Assembly: GCA_900073065.1 (NCBI GenBank)
Contig: FJOG01000007.1
Location: 34,076 to 98,075 of the forward strand
DNA from: Phialocephala subalpina
Lineage: Eukaryota; Ascomycota; Leotiomycetes; Helotiales; Mollisiaceae
Direction of reading: 5' to 3'
Length of the DNA: 64,000 bases
Shown here: in pieces, positions 11,028 through 22,231 of the stretch
Numbering within the stretch: the stretch's first letter is position 1
How the letters are laid out: every line of letters starts with the position of its first letter
Program-made: the position numbers and the translations under genes
Notes under the pieces: model-generated
Database searches by the model: none
Told to the model about the DNA's origin: nothing
Seen by the model: the letters and a program-made list of their open reading frames with translations, nothing else

Positions 11028-13030
11028 ATGGAGGAAAAACCAGAATACATCGAGATGGTTGGAACAGGAAACACGACTCCAGTAAACGGTGCAACAAACA
11101 GTCTCGGTATCATCGAGAAAGACCACGCTCTTGGTGACAGCAGTCACCTCGAGACAGGACTCATCGACGGTATCACAGCAGAGCATCGAGACTACCTAAT
11201 CTCTCGCCATGGCACAGCAGATCTCAACCCTCTACCTACAATGGATCCAGCAGATCCATTGAACTGGCCAGCATGGAAGGTATCTTCACCTCTCTCAGAA
11301 TTTACGAAAGGATCACTGACTTTACCAAGAAAAACACTAACCTCTTCCTCGTCGCCTTCCACGCCATGATGACAACCTTCACAGCAGCAGCCGTAATTCC
11401 CGCATTTGAAACCTTCTCGATCGATTTCGGCATCTCGATCACAAAAGCCTCCTACTTGACCAGTATTCAAATCCTAATCTTGGGATTCGCTCCCCTATTC
11501 TGGAAACCAGTCTCGAATCGCTTCGGAAGACGACCTATATGGTTAATCTCAACATTGTGCTCGATGGTGTGTAATATTGGGTGTGCGGAAAGCCATAGCT
11601 ATGCTAGTCAAGTCGTGACGAGGTTGTTGGTTGCGTTTTTCATCAGTCCGGCGATTGCGATTAGTAGTGCTGTTGTGACGGAGACATTCTTTGCTAGGGA
11701 GAGAGGGGCGAAGATGGGGATTTGGACGTTGATGGTTACGCTTGGTCCTCCTTCTGGGCCGTTCGTTATGGGATTCGTTGCTTATCATACGGGAGGGTAT
11801 GAATGGATTTATTGGACCTTGTGAGTCTCTCCTCAGGACGCTGTTCACCTTACTGCTTCTTCAATGTGGTCAGAAGTGCCTCCGACGCATTTATGCCTCA
11901 TGACTCGAAGAACATGCAACCTCCTGCACATACATTGACGTGGTGACTGACTCTAAGACTAGGGCAATCACAAACGGAGTCCAATTCATCCTCTACTTCT
12001 TCCTCTCCCCCGAAACACTCTACATCCGCAACGCACCAACCCCACCCCCCTCATCCTCAGCATTCAAACGCCAATACCTGAACTTCGGTCGTCTCGATCC
12101 TCATCCATTATCATTTGCCGACTTCTGGACACCGATAAAGATGTTTGCTTACCCGAATATTTTACTCCCGACGATTGCTTATTCGATCGTATTTAATTTT
12201 TCGAGTGTGTTGTTAACGGTTGAGATACCGCAGTTATTTACGCCGAAGTATCATTTCAATGCTCAGCAGATTGGGTTGCAGTTTATTGGGATGGTTGTTG
12301 GGTCTGTGCTTGGAGAACAGTTTGGTGGGAGGGGGAGTGATTTTTGGATGCGTCGAGCGGGAAAGAAGGTAGGGAGGAGTGGAGTTGTGCGGGCGGAGAG
12401 GAGGATTTGGGTCTCATACCCAGGATTCATGACCGTGATCATCGGACTTGTAGTTTTCTGTGTCCAGGTTGAGCACCTGTCTCACTACAACGTCACGCCG
12501 ATTGTTGGGATTGCTATTTCTGCTTTTGGGAATCAGGTATGTGAAATCACAGAAGACTGCTTCCGGCAGGTTGAGGTGTCTCGAAACAGCCGCTGACCCA
12601 TGGCAGATCATTACGACTGTACTCGTCACATACGCAGTAGATTGCCATCACGAGCACGCAGCGAGCATTGGGGTGTTCATTAATCTCGTGAGGAGTACTT
12701 GGGGTTTCATTGGTAAGTGCTGCTCTTCCTCTCCGTCTTCGCTTCGACCACCTCTCTCGAACCTATGTTCGAGAAATCAAGAAGACAACGAGGGGAGGAG
12801 GATTGGTGAAACTAGAAAAGGGAACTATGCTAACGGATGTCATCGTAGGACCTTTCTGGTTCCCAGACATGTTCACAAGCCTAGGACTAAGCGGCAGCGC
12901 AGGGCTGATGGTCGGCATCATTGTCGTGTTCTCGACCCTACCCACCATCTTCATCCAGTGGAAAGGACGACAGATTCGAGATCGAAGGTCGAAGAATGAG
13001 CTGGATCAAGTGAGGGCGATTACACGATAG
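11028..13030 (+). CDS. MFS transporter, drug:H+ antiporter-like
   Basis: Five exons (11028-11279, 11330-11820, 11963-12536, 12607-12712, 12849-13030) join in frame to 534 residues. The leader ends with DPADPLNWPAWK, the hallmark entry to helix 1 of fungal DHA1-type carriers. Helices 1-6 follow in exon 2, with the loop 2-3 signature SNRFGRRPIWLIS and the motif-C-like LGPPSGPFVMG. A central loop (YIRNAPTPPP) precedes helices 7-12. Introns are 50, 142, 70 and 136 bp; all have GT-AG ends, and splicing gives conserved joints such as WPAWKKNTNL and WGFIGPFWFPDMF. It probably exports small molecules across the plasma membrane; substrate unknown. ATG 11028 was preferred over upstream in-frame 10851 because it gives the usual short cytosolic leader. 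Confidence 0.88.
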
Positions 13031-13275
13031 CTGGAAGAACTTCTTGCGAGTTTGAAATTAGAAGAACATCGATTGCATGAACATCTAGCAACTAAATCAG
13101 TCTGCTGTAATCGATCTATTTGTACCAAAAACGCCGAATCGCCTCATGCGTACGAAGGCGGAGCAAATTTCTGGGTATCGACCACCTTCTCACCCAAGCC
13201 AGATTACGCCCCAACACCCCTTCCCATTCACCCAGGCCCAACCCCAAGTTTATAGGTTCAAGCTTGTGAGCTCCA

Positions 13276-15307
13276 TCACAACTTCACCCTCCCACCATTC
13301 AGCTCTTCCCAATCCTGTTTGCTGAACTTTACATATTTCCCATTCTTCAACCAATAAAGCTCATCACCAGAAACCTTCTCCGGATTCACGCCTTGTGTCC
13401 TCGCAACTTGCTTCTGATGTTTGTTTGTCCCCGTTGTCTCTAGTTGCTTCGTCAAGCGTAAGAATAGGGGGACAGCGAATCGTGGTAGTTCGGCGTGGAC
13501 GTGTTTAGCAAGATCATGCATCAATCTGTCGCTTGGCTCTTCAGCTAGCACGAGAGCGACACAACCTGCTCGACCATCGTGATGAGGAAGCTCGATGCCG
13601 TATACGTTCGCTTCGTGGACTGCGGCATGGGTGCCGAACGATTCGGAAACCTCGTTTGTGGAAACGTTCTCGCCTTTCCAGCGGTAGGTGTCACCGATTC
13701 GATCGTTGAAGTATGTGCAACCTTGATTATCGGCCGACATCATGTCTCCAGTTCTGAAATACGCATCGCCTTTGACAAAGACATCGCGCATGATTTTACC
13801 CTCTGTCGAGTCCTTATTATTCCAGTATCCTTGGAATTTATCGCTGATGTCATCTGGATCAAGTTTGTAAAGAACCTCTCCTGGCCTTCCTTGACCTTTT
13901 GGAACTCTTTTGCAGAATCCAGTCTTGGGGTCTCGCCACGGCATCTCTGTCTCCCAATCGAGCTCTACGAACTCAACTAGTCCTCCAGCCATAAGTTTGG
14001 CGATACTGCCTCCTCGACCGATAGCGCCTTTCGAGAAGTCGTTACGGCTGAAGTTCCATGATGCGGAAGAACTCTCGGTGGCAGAGTAGAATTCGGCGAT
14101 ACCATCGATGCCGAAGCGTTCCTTGAAGCGGTTCCAGATATCGGGTCGTAGGCCGTTACCGAATGCGACTTTGACGTTGTGTTTCTTGTCTAGGTTTTCG
14201 CCTGTGGCGGGGTCAAATTGTGGTGAGGCGGAAAGGAGGTAGCGGCAGGTTTCTCCGACGTATTGTATATATGTTGCCTTCGATTCTCGGACTTCGTTCC
14301 AGAAGGTTTTGGTTGAGAATTTCTTGCCGAGGGAGAAGGTTGCTCCGATGCTAAGGGCAGTGCAGAATCCAAGGACAGAGGCTGATGAATGGTAGAGTGG
14401 CATAGACTATTCTATCAGCTTGGGAAGTAGTACAGAGGAACAGTACTCACGGTGTAAAAGACATCCTTCTGCGTCATCCACATCCACGGACAGACAATCC
14501 CAGTACCGACAATGATCTTCTTCCAACTGACAATTGCTCCTTTAGGAAGTCCGGTGGTTCCGCTGGTGTAGATGACAATCGCCATATTCGATGCCTTGTC
14601 ATCTGTCCTTGTAGAGTCTGGTTCCCTCACTGGCTCAATCGCAGCAATGTCGGCCTCCAACTCTGGCGTGAAGACCTCGAATTGTATTCCCGGCAGCTCA
14701 TCTCGAAGTTCTTGGGTAACGTTTGACCGGACCTCGGCATCAAAAAAGGCAATCTTCGAAGTGCTAACCCGTATACAATGGGCAAGAGCCTTGCCCGTGA
14801 GGTTGTAGTTGATAAATGCTGGCTTTGCCCCAATCGCCCATATCGCAAGCCTGGAATTCGGAGTTAGCAAAATCCAATATGGCAAGGACAATGTCCTAGA
14901 AATGCTGGGACATTCAAAAGTAGCATCTCCGAAAAGATGACTTACCACATGAAGATAAACTTCTCCGAGTTCATAAAGTTCATAGCCACAATCTCTTTGG
15001 GCTTGATCCCATATCTAGTCTTCAACCACGTCCCCTGCTTCAACACAGTCTGATAGACCTGCTTGTATGTCCATTGTCTCCCTTGGAAGATAAGGCAGAT
15101 GTTGTCCGCGGTCTTCTTGCTCGCAGCATACCCTTCCAAGACGTAGAACAGGTTTAATTTGTCCTTCTTCTCATTGATTCCCATCTTGATCTGCGATTTG
15201 ATAGCGCTGCCTATCATGTACCAGTCGTACGAGAGCTGGAGTCTCGCATTGAGGTAGGAAGCTCCAGCAAGGGCAGCAGGAGCTGCGAGAGCCAGAGGCA
15301 CTGCCAT
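13276..15307 (-). CDS. Very-long-chain fatty acyl-CoA synthetase / fatty acid transporter (Fat1/FATP-like)
   Basis: Three exons, 14946-15307, 14451-14850 and 13276-14406, encode 630 residues. Residues 1-20 are hydrophobic (MAVPLALAAPAALAGASYLN), as in membrane-associated Fat1/FATP enzymes. The AMP-binding P-loop VIYTSGTTGLPKGA lies in exon 2. Exon 3 starts at SMPLYHSSASVLGF and carries YFNDRIGDTYRWKGENVST, the FATP signature around the hinge, and a C-terminal lysine region. Introns are 95 and 44 bp, phases 2 and 0. Family members activate very-long-chain fatty acids to CoA thioesters at the ER, peroxisome or lipid droplet and aid uptake. Length matches the family (about 620-670). I see no lesion. 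Confidence 0.92.
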
Positions 15308-16086
15308 CTATTGTCAGTACGCTAGGGACGCATAGGGAATCTGCTACTGACCCGGCATTGTTGCGTGGTGATATCTATTGGGAAAGAAGTGCGGTACTGG
15401 TGTCTGGTGGGGAGAGGAAGTCGTGGTGAGACTTGTGGCGGGTGAACTTGCAACGCAACGAATTCCTCGTCTCACGTCGAAATCATGGAGGGGGAGGAGG
15501 GAGAGACAGAACACAACGCCCGGGACGGGAAAGGAGAGTCAGATAAGCAGCAGGTAGACGGCGAGCCGGCGCCATTGTGTTGCAGTACGGGGTACTGGAT
15601 TGGGTGAGGTGTGTGAGGAAGAAGCATGCTGCACAAGTTGAATCGAGCCTCGGCACGGAGACGGGATGCGTTGCGACAATTGAGGGAACATTCACGAGTG
15701 AATGAATTAACCTTCCAGTATCCCCGCATTCTCCAGCCACGGCTATTCTATTCTACTCTATTCTAGCAAAGGGGGTCGGTCTGTCTCTATTCCACCGAAT
15801 TGGTGAACGCAATCAATTTCACAATTACTGCAAACACAACAACGTGATATCGACGCTTGAAACCCAGTGATAATGACATTCTGCAGATTACGAGTCGGTC
15901 TTACAGTGGAGTGGGCAAGGCTCGGCCGCTCGTTCTGCACACCAAAAGCAGCCTCGTCGTCAAGCGTGAACCTGGAGTGTCGGCGTTAGAAAACTCCGTG
16001 ATATTGATATTGATATTGATATTGCACCTCCAAATATCGTCAGTCTATCTATCTGTCTTGACCAATGCGACAACCCCAATATCGCC
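15308..16086. promoter_or_regulatory. Divergent promoter region between acyl-CoA synthetase and PIG-S genes
   Basis: A 779-bp intergenic stretch between two divergent starts. It contains no supported ORF. It includes the GATATT microsatellite just before the PIG-S start and a TTCTATTCTACTCTATTCTA pyrimidine tract near 15748-15767. No individual factor site can be assigned. Confidence 0.5.
16000..16023 (+). repeat. (GATATT)x4 microsatellite
   Basis: Four perfect tandem copies of the hexamer GATATT lie about 65 bp upstream of the PIG-S start codon, in its promoter or 5' leader. Confidence 0.95.
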
Positions 16087-17751
16087 ATGTCAGCAAAGAC
16101 TGAAGCTTCCGAGGCTTTGGAAGCTGAGGGAAGTATTGTGGAGGATACTGCGACAGCCAAAAACCAGGAAGTTCCCGCCAATGCTGTGAACGTCGCGCCC
16201 AAGAAAAAGGAGCCACCTCCTGAATCCCCAGCGAGCATCCGACTGCGACAATACGTGATTGCTTCCTTCTGGGCGATCATTATACTCGTTGGACTGCCAA
16301 TATGGTGGAGGACCACTGCAATATACCGGGCGAAGCTGCCCCTGGACCAGATGATGGATTGGGCTGACGGAAGGGTATGTTGAGCAGGTCTAGAAGCAGG
16401 CAGATGCTGACATTCACAGGCATGTCGACCAGTCTTCCCATTACGAATATCCATTGAAGCAGACGCTCTGCAAGATCATGAAGCACAGCATCTGCTGCGA
16501 ACGACGCAGCACGCACTAGACGATTTGAACGAGTTCTCGGCACATCATCTACGACTCCAGCTCTCCCAACCCGCCAATGCCTCTGTCGAGACAACGGGCC
16601 TCTCTGCAGGCGCTGGAGACGAAGAAGTCGCTCTTACCATCAGACTTCTACCTGGCACAACTACACAAGCAGATCTGCAGGCATATTCGCCCATCCTCGA
16701 CATACAATATACACCCAATCAAGTTCCCTCGAGCTCCTCCTCCGCCTCGTCACTGGCAAACTACATCGCGAACACCCTCCGAGGCCTCTTCGCCGAAGAA
16801 CAAGCTATGATCGCCTACCTCCTCTCCACCAGTTCCGCTCCACCGGAACGAAGTCCCAAAGCCCTCTCTCCAGATGTTGCAGAATCTCTAGCAAGATGGA
16901 CAACACGCTCCTTAAAATACTCCCGCACATACCATCTTACGTTCTCCCTCTTCACACCTGCCGCCACCCCATCAAGTTGGGATATTGAGGCCGCGTTAGA
17001 AGAGTACATGAAGCCTCTCCTAGCAAGCTTCTCGGAGATCAGCAACTTCACGATCGATACCCAGGTTCAGCTATACGCTACTCCTGGCGTGAGCGGTAAT
17101 GTCTTGAAGAAGGAAGATCTGAGTGGATTCATCAATGCCGCAGAATGGCCTTTATCACCAAGCATTGGAGGCGCACCGACCGTGAACTTCATCCTATACG
17201 TTGGCGATATGGAAGTCGAGGGCGGAGGCAAGAGTTGGTTGATACCACAATGGGGAGGCGTGGTCATTCAATCCGACATCTCGGATCTGAGACCGGCTAT
17301 GTTGATTTTCTCAAATCAATTGATGTCCCTGCTTGGTGCCCCGGAAGCTGGATCTCTACCCTTGAGGTTGATGACACTTGTCCGAGTGAGGAGTGCCGGA
17401 TTATTGTTAAAAGCTAGTGGAACTATGGGAAGTCTCGCAAGATTAACGCTCGCTCTGCCAAGTATCAGTATTCCTCGCAGCGTCGCCGAAGGAGTCTATA
17501 CCACGATCGAGCATCTTCGAAAAGCATGCGATGGATTAGGAGGCAAGGAAGGATTGGAGAATGCAAGGATCGCAGAAGAAGCAGCAGAAAAAGCATTCTT
17601 TGAAAAGAGTATGGTGGGGCAGGTATACTTCCCTGATGAGCATAAGGTTGCGGTTTACTTGCCGCTGCTGGGACCGGTTGGTGTCCCGCTTGTTATGGGG
17701 ATTGTTAAGGAGTTTAAGGCGTGGAGGAAGCGGAGGAGGGAGAGTAGGTGA
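16087..17751 (+). CDS. GPI transamidase subunit PIG-S (Gpi17)
   Basis: Two exons, 16087-16374 and 16420-17751, split by a 45-bp intron, give 539 residues. The architecture is that of PIG-S: a short charged N-terminus, one membrane helix at about residues 57-75 (YVIASFWAIIILVGLPIWWR), a large lumenal domain, and a C-terminal helix (LPLLGPVGVPLVMGIVKEF) followed by a short basic tail. The join gives GRACRPVFPLRISIEAD; the segment GLPIWWRTTAIYRAKLP is characteristic. PIG-S is part of the ER complex that attaches GPI anchors to proteins with PIG-K, PIG-T, GAA1 and PIG-U. Length agrees with fungal orthologues. No lesion is seen. Confidence 0.93.
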
Positions 17752-18415
17752 AGGAGTGGAATTTACGATGACTTGTGATGCCCCTTTCCAATCCGGTGCT
17801 CTGACCTATGCCGTTTCCCTTTTTTTGAAATAGCGAGTGCTTCTATAACGCCTATGGTACTTACATCTGATCTTATCATTGCGAGCATTGTCTTGCCATG
17901 TACTCTCAAGCTTGAAGCGGCACGAAAACTTAGATCGCGAGAAGTGCTTATAGGATTTGCAGAGGCTTCATTTGCATTCTGTGCGCTTCCTTCCTCCACT
18001 CTACGTACAGGGTTGAGAGGCTCGGACGGCTGAAAGGCCTGCTAGTCTCACTCGTTGCGCCTTACCGCCGCTCAAAAGAAAGGGGCAGCTCGCTTCCCCT
18101 CCCTCGCTTACTGTACCATGCCTCACCAAAAAATCAACTGAAGGAATCAGCAAAAACTTCAGGCCAGCCCGCGAATCAGCTTTTTTTCCGTCACTGACAG
18201 ACGAGGTGGACTTATCAAAAACCCCCGGGCAGGTTTTTTCGAATACGATTTTCCGCCGCAAGGGAGAAAGGACTGCCAATAAGGACTTGCTACTCATGGT
18301 CATAGTGAGCACTTGTTTTACACCCTTGGCGACTCTCCCTATTTTGAATCAGCCAATCGAGTAGGCAGAGCTGAATTTGCTTATTTAGGTCTATATGGGC
18401 GTTTGGAGAGAGCCG
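17752..18415. other. Intergenic, no supported gene
   Basis: This lies between the 3' ends of PIG-S (plus) and the membrane protein gene (minus), so it probably holds both 3' UTRs. The frames seen are short and without motifs. Confidence 0.45.
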
Positions 18416-19033
18416 CTAGGGGGAGGAGAGGAGCCTTAGGGTTGTTGATAAGGGGTTTGGTTTGGTGAGGTTGTTAATACCGGTGACGCTGCTTTCGAAT
18501 TTTGGGACGAGGATTAACTCGGAAAGATGCTCGCTCTCCTTGGTGGAAGCGGGGATAGGTGAGCTGGTCGCGCGAATGGTTTCGAGACGGATGTTCCTCA
18601 ATCCTGCCAGAGCTTTCTCCGCATTCTTAAGATGAGTAGCAACAGCTTCGTCATCGAGAGGGAGCGTTGACGCCCCGCTGACTTGTCGATTCTCATGTCT
18701 CAATTGATGCGAAGGCCTAACCGCTAATTCATGATCTCTCTGTTCCTGCTCGTTTCTTGCTCTGGAAGGAGTATGCGGTGTAGGCTCCCTATTTTCCAGC
18801 CTATGCCCTTGCCCTTGCCCCCCGCCTTGAAGATAAGGATGTCTACCTCTTCCGAACCATCTTCTCCAACCTGAGCGGCCTCCGGGAACATCGTCGAGGA
18901 TCGAAGTGTTGGCGGAAGGGGAAAGGCGAGGGGTGTGGAAATTTCGGTAGAGACGTTTGGCTAGCCACATGAAGAAGATGAGGAGGACGAGGAAGAATGT
19001 TACACAGGTGATGACGAATGCGGGGATGGGCAT
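18416..19033 (-). CDS. Single-pass membrane protein of unknown function
   Basis: An open frame of 205 codons. Residues 4-24 are a strong membrane helix (PAFVITCVTFFLVLLIFFMW) followed by basic LAKRLYR, so the bulk is predicted cytosolic. The rest is low-complexity, rich in Arg, Ser, Gly and Pro, with a short helical segment (DDEAVATHLKNAEKALAGLR) near the C-terminus. Upstream of the ATG the frame stays open for ten codons (DDSSTPGAGG) before a stop, so an N-terminal exon, perhaps with a signal sequence, may be missing. I do not recognise the family; the layout resembles fungal cell-surface proteins with a short tail. Confidence 0.55.
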   Translation of the reverse strand: MPIPAFVITCVTFFLVLLIFFMWLAKRLYRNFHTPRLSPSANTSILDDVPGGRSGWRRWFGRGRHPYLQGGGQGQGHRLENREPTPHTPSRARNEQEQRDHELAVRPSHQLRHENRQVSGASTLPLDDEAVATHLKNAEKALAGLRNIRLETIRATSSPIPASTKESEHLSELILVPKFESSVTGINNLTKPNPLSTTLRLLSSP

Positions 19034-19634
19034 GCCGCCGGCGCCGGGGGTTGAGGAGTCGTCTTATCGTGGGTTCAGGGAATTGGTTGGACGGATTGAG
19101 AGGCGTAGCGTGTGGGATTCTGGGAATGGCGGCGCCATCGTGGCTCGGATTTCACTTGGATGGGGCGCTCTCTGATGGAAAGACTTGGCTGAATCAGAGA
19201 TTGCACATCTTAAAAGAAAAGGCAGGATAAAGGACATAGTTGTTGATATACCTTCCTCTGGAAAGCACTACCTACCTGGTGGTTTTATTCTGTTTGTGCC
19301 CATATTCCCAACTCTTCCTTGAAGCTGTCTTCCGTCGATCTTTGTCGGGAAGCAATGCAAAGCTCATTGAATGCGTTGGAACTTTCTTTCTATGCAGCTT
19401 CTCTAGACCATAGGACAAGTGGGCGCTTATGGCAACTAAAAGTCTTCACCCATCCCAGGGCATGACCAGCAGTCTTAGATCATACAAAAAATCAGGCACT
19501 TTCCCTCCTCGCCCGCATCGCATCACTCGCCTCATCTCGCTCTGCCGCACCAGGCCGCACTACGGCTCACCAATGCACAAACAGTTCCCGCAGTATCAAA
19601 GGCTTCAAAAAAGGAAATTGTAAGAGAGAATATT
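19034..19634. other. Intergenic, no supported gene
   Basis: Short frames only. A run of six A at about 19607-19612 would be a T run on the minus strand, placed as a possible Pol III stop for the tRNA-like unit next to it. Confidence 0.4.
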
Positions 19635-19727
19635 TGGACCAACAAGGAATCGAACCTCGACCTCCCATCCACGCCTACCCAAAAGCCGGAGACCATTTCC
19701 GGGGTGACCCAAGCCACCTGTAGGCAC
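19635..19727 (-). other. tRNA-like sequence, degenerate (pseudo-tRNA or SINE head)
   Basis: On the minus strand there is a perfect B-box GGTTCGATTCC (19646-19656) inside a five-pair T-arm (CGAGG/CCTTG). Upstream are a plausible A-box TGGCTTGGG (19708-19716), a D-like stem GGTG/CACC and an anticodon-like stem CCGGA/TCCGG with a seven-base loop. The candidate acceptor GTGCCTA/TTGGTCC pairs at only five of seven positions, and the loop lacks the invariant T33, so it is not a normal tRNA. A T run lies about 25 bases downstream. It is best read as a tRNA pseudogene or tRNA-derived SINE fragment. Confidence 0.3.
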
Positions 19728-20221
19728 TTCAGGGTATACAGCCACGCATCCCCGGCCCTGATGCGCTGTTTGATGACAGATTTGTGCTTATTCAAATATA
19801 TACGGGGTAGAGCGTTTGGTCGGCGATTGTCAGGATAGGTGGGATTACGAGAAGAGGGTGCGGAGGTGGATGGGTTTGGGGATCATGGACGGACGAGGCT
19901 GTGGGACATCACTTTCAATGTGAGTTGCATTGTGTAGGAGCATGTAGCCCTGTCCGATCCCTTTGTATGCTCGGAAGTCTACACACTTTTGTCACCATCT
20001 TTTCCAAAAATGCAGAGAGTTTGGCGCTATCTTGAGGCTCTCCTCTCCTCTAATACCTTTCCAGACTGCTCATACCATCGGCAGCAAAGAGGCTCCATTT
20101 CCTTACCAGAAACGATCCTCCAGACCAGCAACATCGACCAAACCCACCGCATAACTCAATAAGCAGTCCCCTCGAAAGATAACTCAGGCGAAAACCCCTC
20201 GGAGCCTCTTCTCCAACTGTC
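19728..20221. other. Intergenic, no supported gene
   Basis: No convincing ORF. The last bases are the leader of the small gene at 20222. Confidence 0.4.
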
Positions 20222-20568
20222 ATGCCTCCAAGAGTAAGTACCTCACCTCGCTACCTCGATGTCCCAAGTCCCCTAGGTCATTGTCCCAACTCTACCAACC
20301 CGAGTTCCATACTGACATTCCATCGTAACCAGCTCCAGCTCCAATTCCCGCCCGAGAACGAGAACGAGCTCAATGGAGTGCCATGATGTTGGGAGCCACG
20401 CTCATCTGCCTCGATCTCGTGGCCATGAAGAAGGTCTACAACATGAACATGCCGGAGTGGCTGAAGAAGGTATTGCTGCTGATTGGTTTCACCCTGGAGA
20501 CAATTCTTGAAGCTCTTGCGAGGTTGTACATGCAGCTCCGAGAAGATCGTGGCATCATGAGGCAGTAG
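20222..20568 (+). CDS. Small membrane-associated protein, family not recognised
   Basis: The solid part is an open frame ending at TAG 20566-20568 with APIPARERERAQWSAMMLGA, then a hydrophobic stretch, KKVYNMNMPEWLKKVLLLIG and a second hydrophobic segment ending LREDRGIMRQ. ATG 20383 alone gives 61 residues. A longer model starts at ATG 20222 (MPPR...) with an intron ending at the CAG before CTCCAGCTCC. The strong GTAAGT donor at 20234 is out of phase with that acceptor; the weaker GTACCT donor four bases on keeps frame. Two hydrophobic helices separated by charged residues suggest a mitochondrial or ER membrane microprotein. Function unknown. Confidence 0.5.
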
Positions 20569-20756
20569 TTTGAAGGGGGAAGGAAGAGAGGAGTCTGGGC
20601 TTTGTGGTGAATCAGTACCGTTGCTGCAAGGGAGGTGGTGGTTATTGCGCAAGAGGCTAGTGATGAGAGCATCTATGTTCCTCCTTCCACCTCGTGTCCA
20701 ATCCATTGCGATGATTCTTCTCGCAAATCCAATCTCAGTCCCCTAGCCCTTCGCCC

Positions 20757-21150
20757 TGTCCACATCTGCAATCAGATCACTCTCCAGCCACACAATCCCA
20801 CAAGAGCCCAAACAAAGGTACACAACACCCATAATTCGAAATAGGCTTTCGCGAACACCTTTCTTGTTGTCTCCAAAACTCCATAGTATTGGGCTATTTG
20901 ATTCGCGATGAGGTAGACATAGAGCCAGTAGAGCACTAGTACGGAGAGGACCTTGAGCTGCGATAGCGCGTCAGCAAGTTTCAATTGAGATTAAAGGTCT
21001 ATTACTTCTTGTACAATACCAGGTATCTTGGATGAATTCGAATTTCGGATCTTGTTTTTGAAACCCGTCAAGCCTGGAGTACTTGTAGTGGGTTTCTTCT
21101 GCGGTGATTATGATCTCACTTCTGATGAGAAGAATGTACGAATAGGAGAA
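20757..21150 (-). CDS. Possible small two-helix membrane protein, exon structure unresolved
   Basis: At 20760-20960 the minus strand encodes LKVLSVLVLYWLYVYLIANQ and FELWVLCTFVWALVGLCGWR, two good membrane helices, ending at a stop next to RVI. A branch-site-like GCTGAC and CGCAG acceptor lie just upstream, so this looks like a last exon. A second coding-like stretch at about 21030-21110 (AEETHYKYSRLDGFQKQDPK) could be an upstream exon, but no donor I can see joins the two in frame. Reported as tentative; no family recognised. Confidence 0.3.
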
Positions 21151-21794
21151 ATTAGTATGATGCTGGAGGCTATCACTTTATAAACGTGTATGATGTTTTT
21201 CGAAAGACCTAGAAAAGCTAGGACAAGAGAGGCATTGTGGGGTTGAATAGCATCTGCACAAAAAGAACCGGAAGTAAACCAACAATGTCGAGGCCTTCAC
21301 AAAACGTACAACCGTGGAAATGACTCATTAAAAGGTCACTGAAGACCAGGGGCAACAGGTGCGGCGCCTGAGGGTTCCCGAAACCTTGAGAGGGGGACAC
21401 GGCGAGAAGTTGTACCCACTTTCCGCCGTGGTAGGATCTTAAAATCACGTGAGATTTTAAAGTAGCTTTTAGCCAGGAGACAAAGGTATTGTGATTTAGC
21501 CAGCCGTGCTAGCCTTAGAATAAAGTGCTTAACTTACTTGAGACTTAGAAAGACTTCGAGTTAAGAAGGACTTAGAGTTTGTTTCGAGTTAGGAAGGGCG
21601 GCAACGCCCCCTACTTGTAGAGTGGTGGTATCTGGGCAGTGTCACGTGCCCTAAAGGGGTAGCGAGCGGCCTCGAATTTTTGATGCCAAACTCACGATTT
21701 GTTGTCAACAGAACGCCCAAACACGAACATCTACATATCTCAATTACGAATCACACACCAGACTTTCGATCAAGTTGAATATCCTATCGCAACA

Positions 21795-22151
21795 ATGCCT
21801 CTTGTAAGCCCCGCCTAATGTCCTTTGCTTCTGTAGATACTAACGCTATTTTAGAGTCCTACAAATATCATTGGAATTGTCGTGGGTGGAGTTGCACTGT
21901 GCCTATTTGCCGCCACCATCTGGCATGGATGTGCCATCCGGGAGGGGCAAGGAACGGGGCCGTATTTGAACCCAGCGGATAATCTCGGAGGTGGACCGAT
22001 GTGGGATATGGATAGCCGGAGTGAAGTGGGTAGAGAGGAGGATCTTGGTGGAACCGGAGATGTGGAGGCAGGTACTGGTGGAGCTGAGAATGCTGGTGGG
22101 AAGATTGACATCGAGCAGATCGCGGAGGGAGGAGCGGGAATTGCGTTGTGA
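21795..22151 (+). CDS. Small single-pass membrane protein, family not recognised
   Basis: Two exons, 21795-21803 (codes MPL) and 21855-22151, with a 51-bp intron (donor GTAAGC, acceptor TTTTAG), give 101 residues. The start of exon 2 reads SPTNIIGIVVGGVALCLFAA, a membrane helix with a G-x-x-x-G-like face, then TIWHGC and a Gly/Glu-rich hydrophilic tail of about 70 residues. The nine-base first exon is unusual, but the splice sites are good and the frame is otherwise left without an ATG. The tail composition resembles the cytosolic end of fungal surface proteins. Function unknown. Confidence 0.55.
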
Positions 22152-22231
22152 TTGTGCGGATATGTGAGGGACATCCACAGTTGACGATTTCCTGGGAACC
22201 TCCTGCGTGAGAAGTACCGACATTCAATGGA

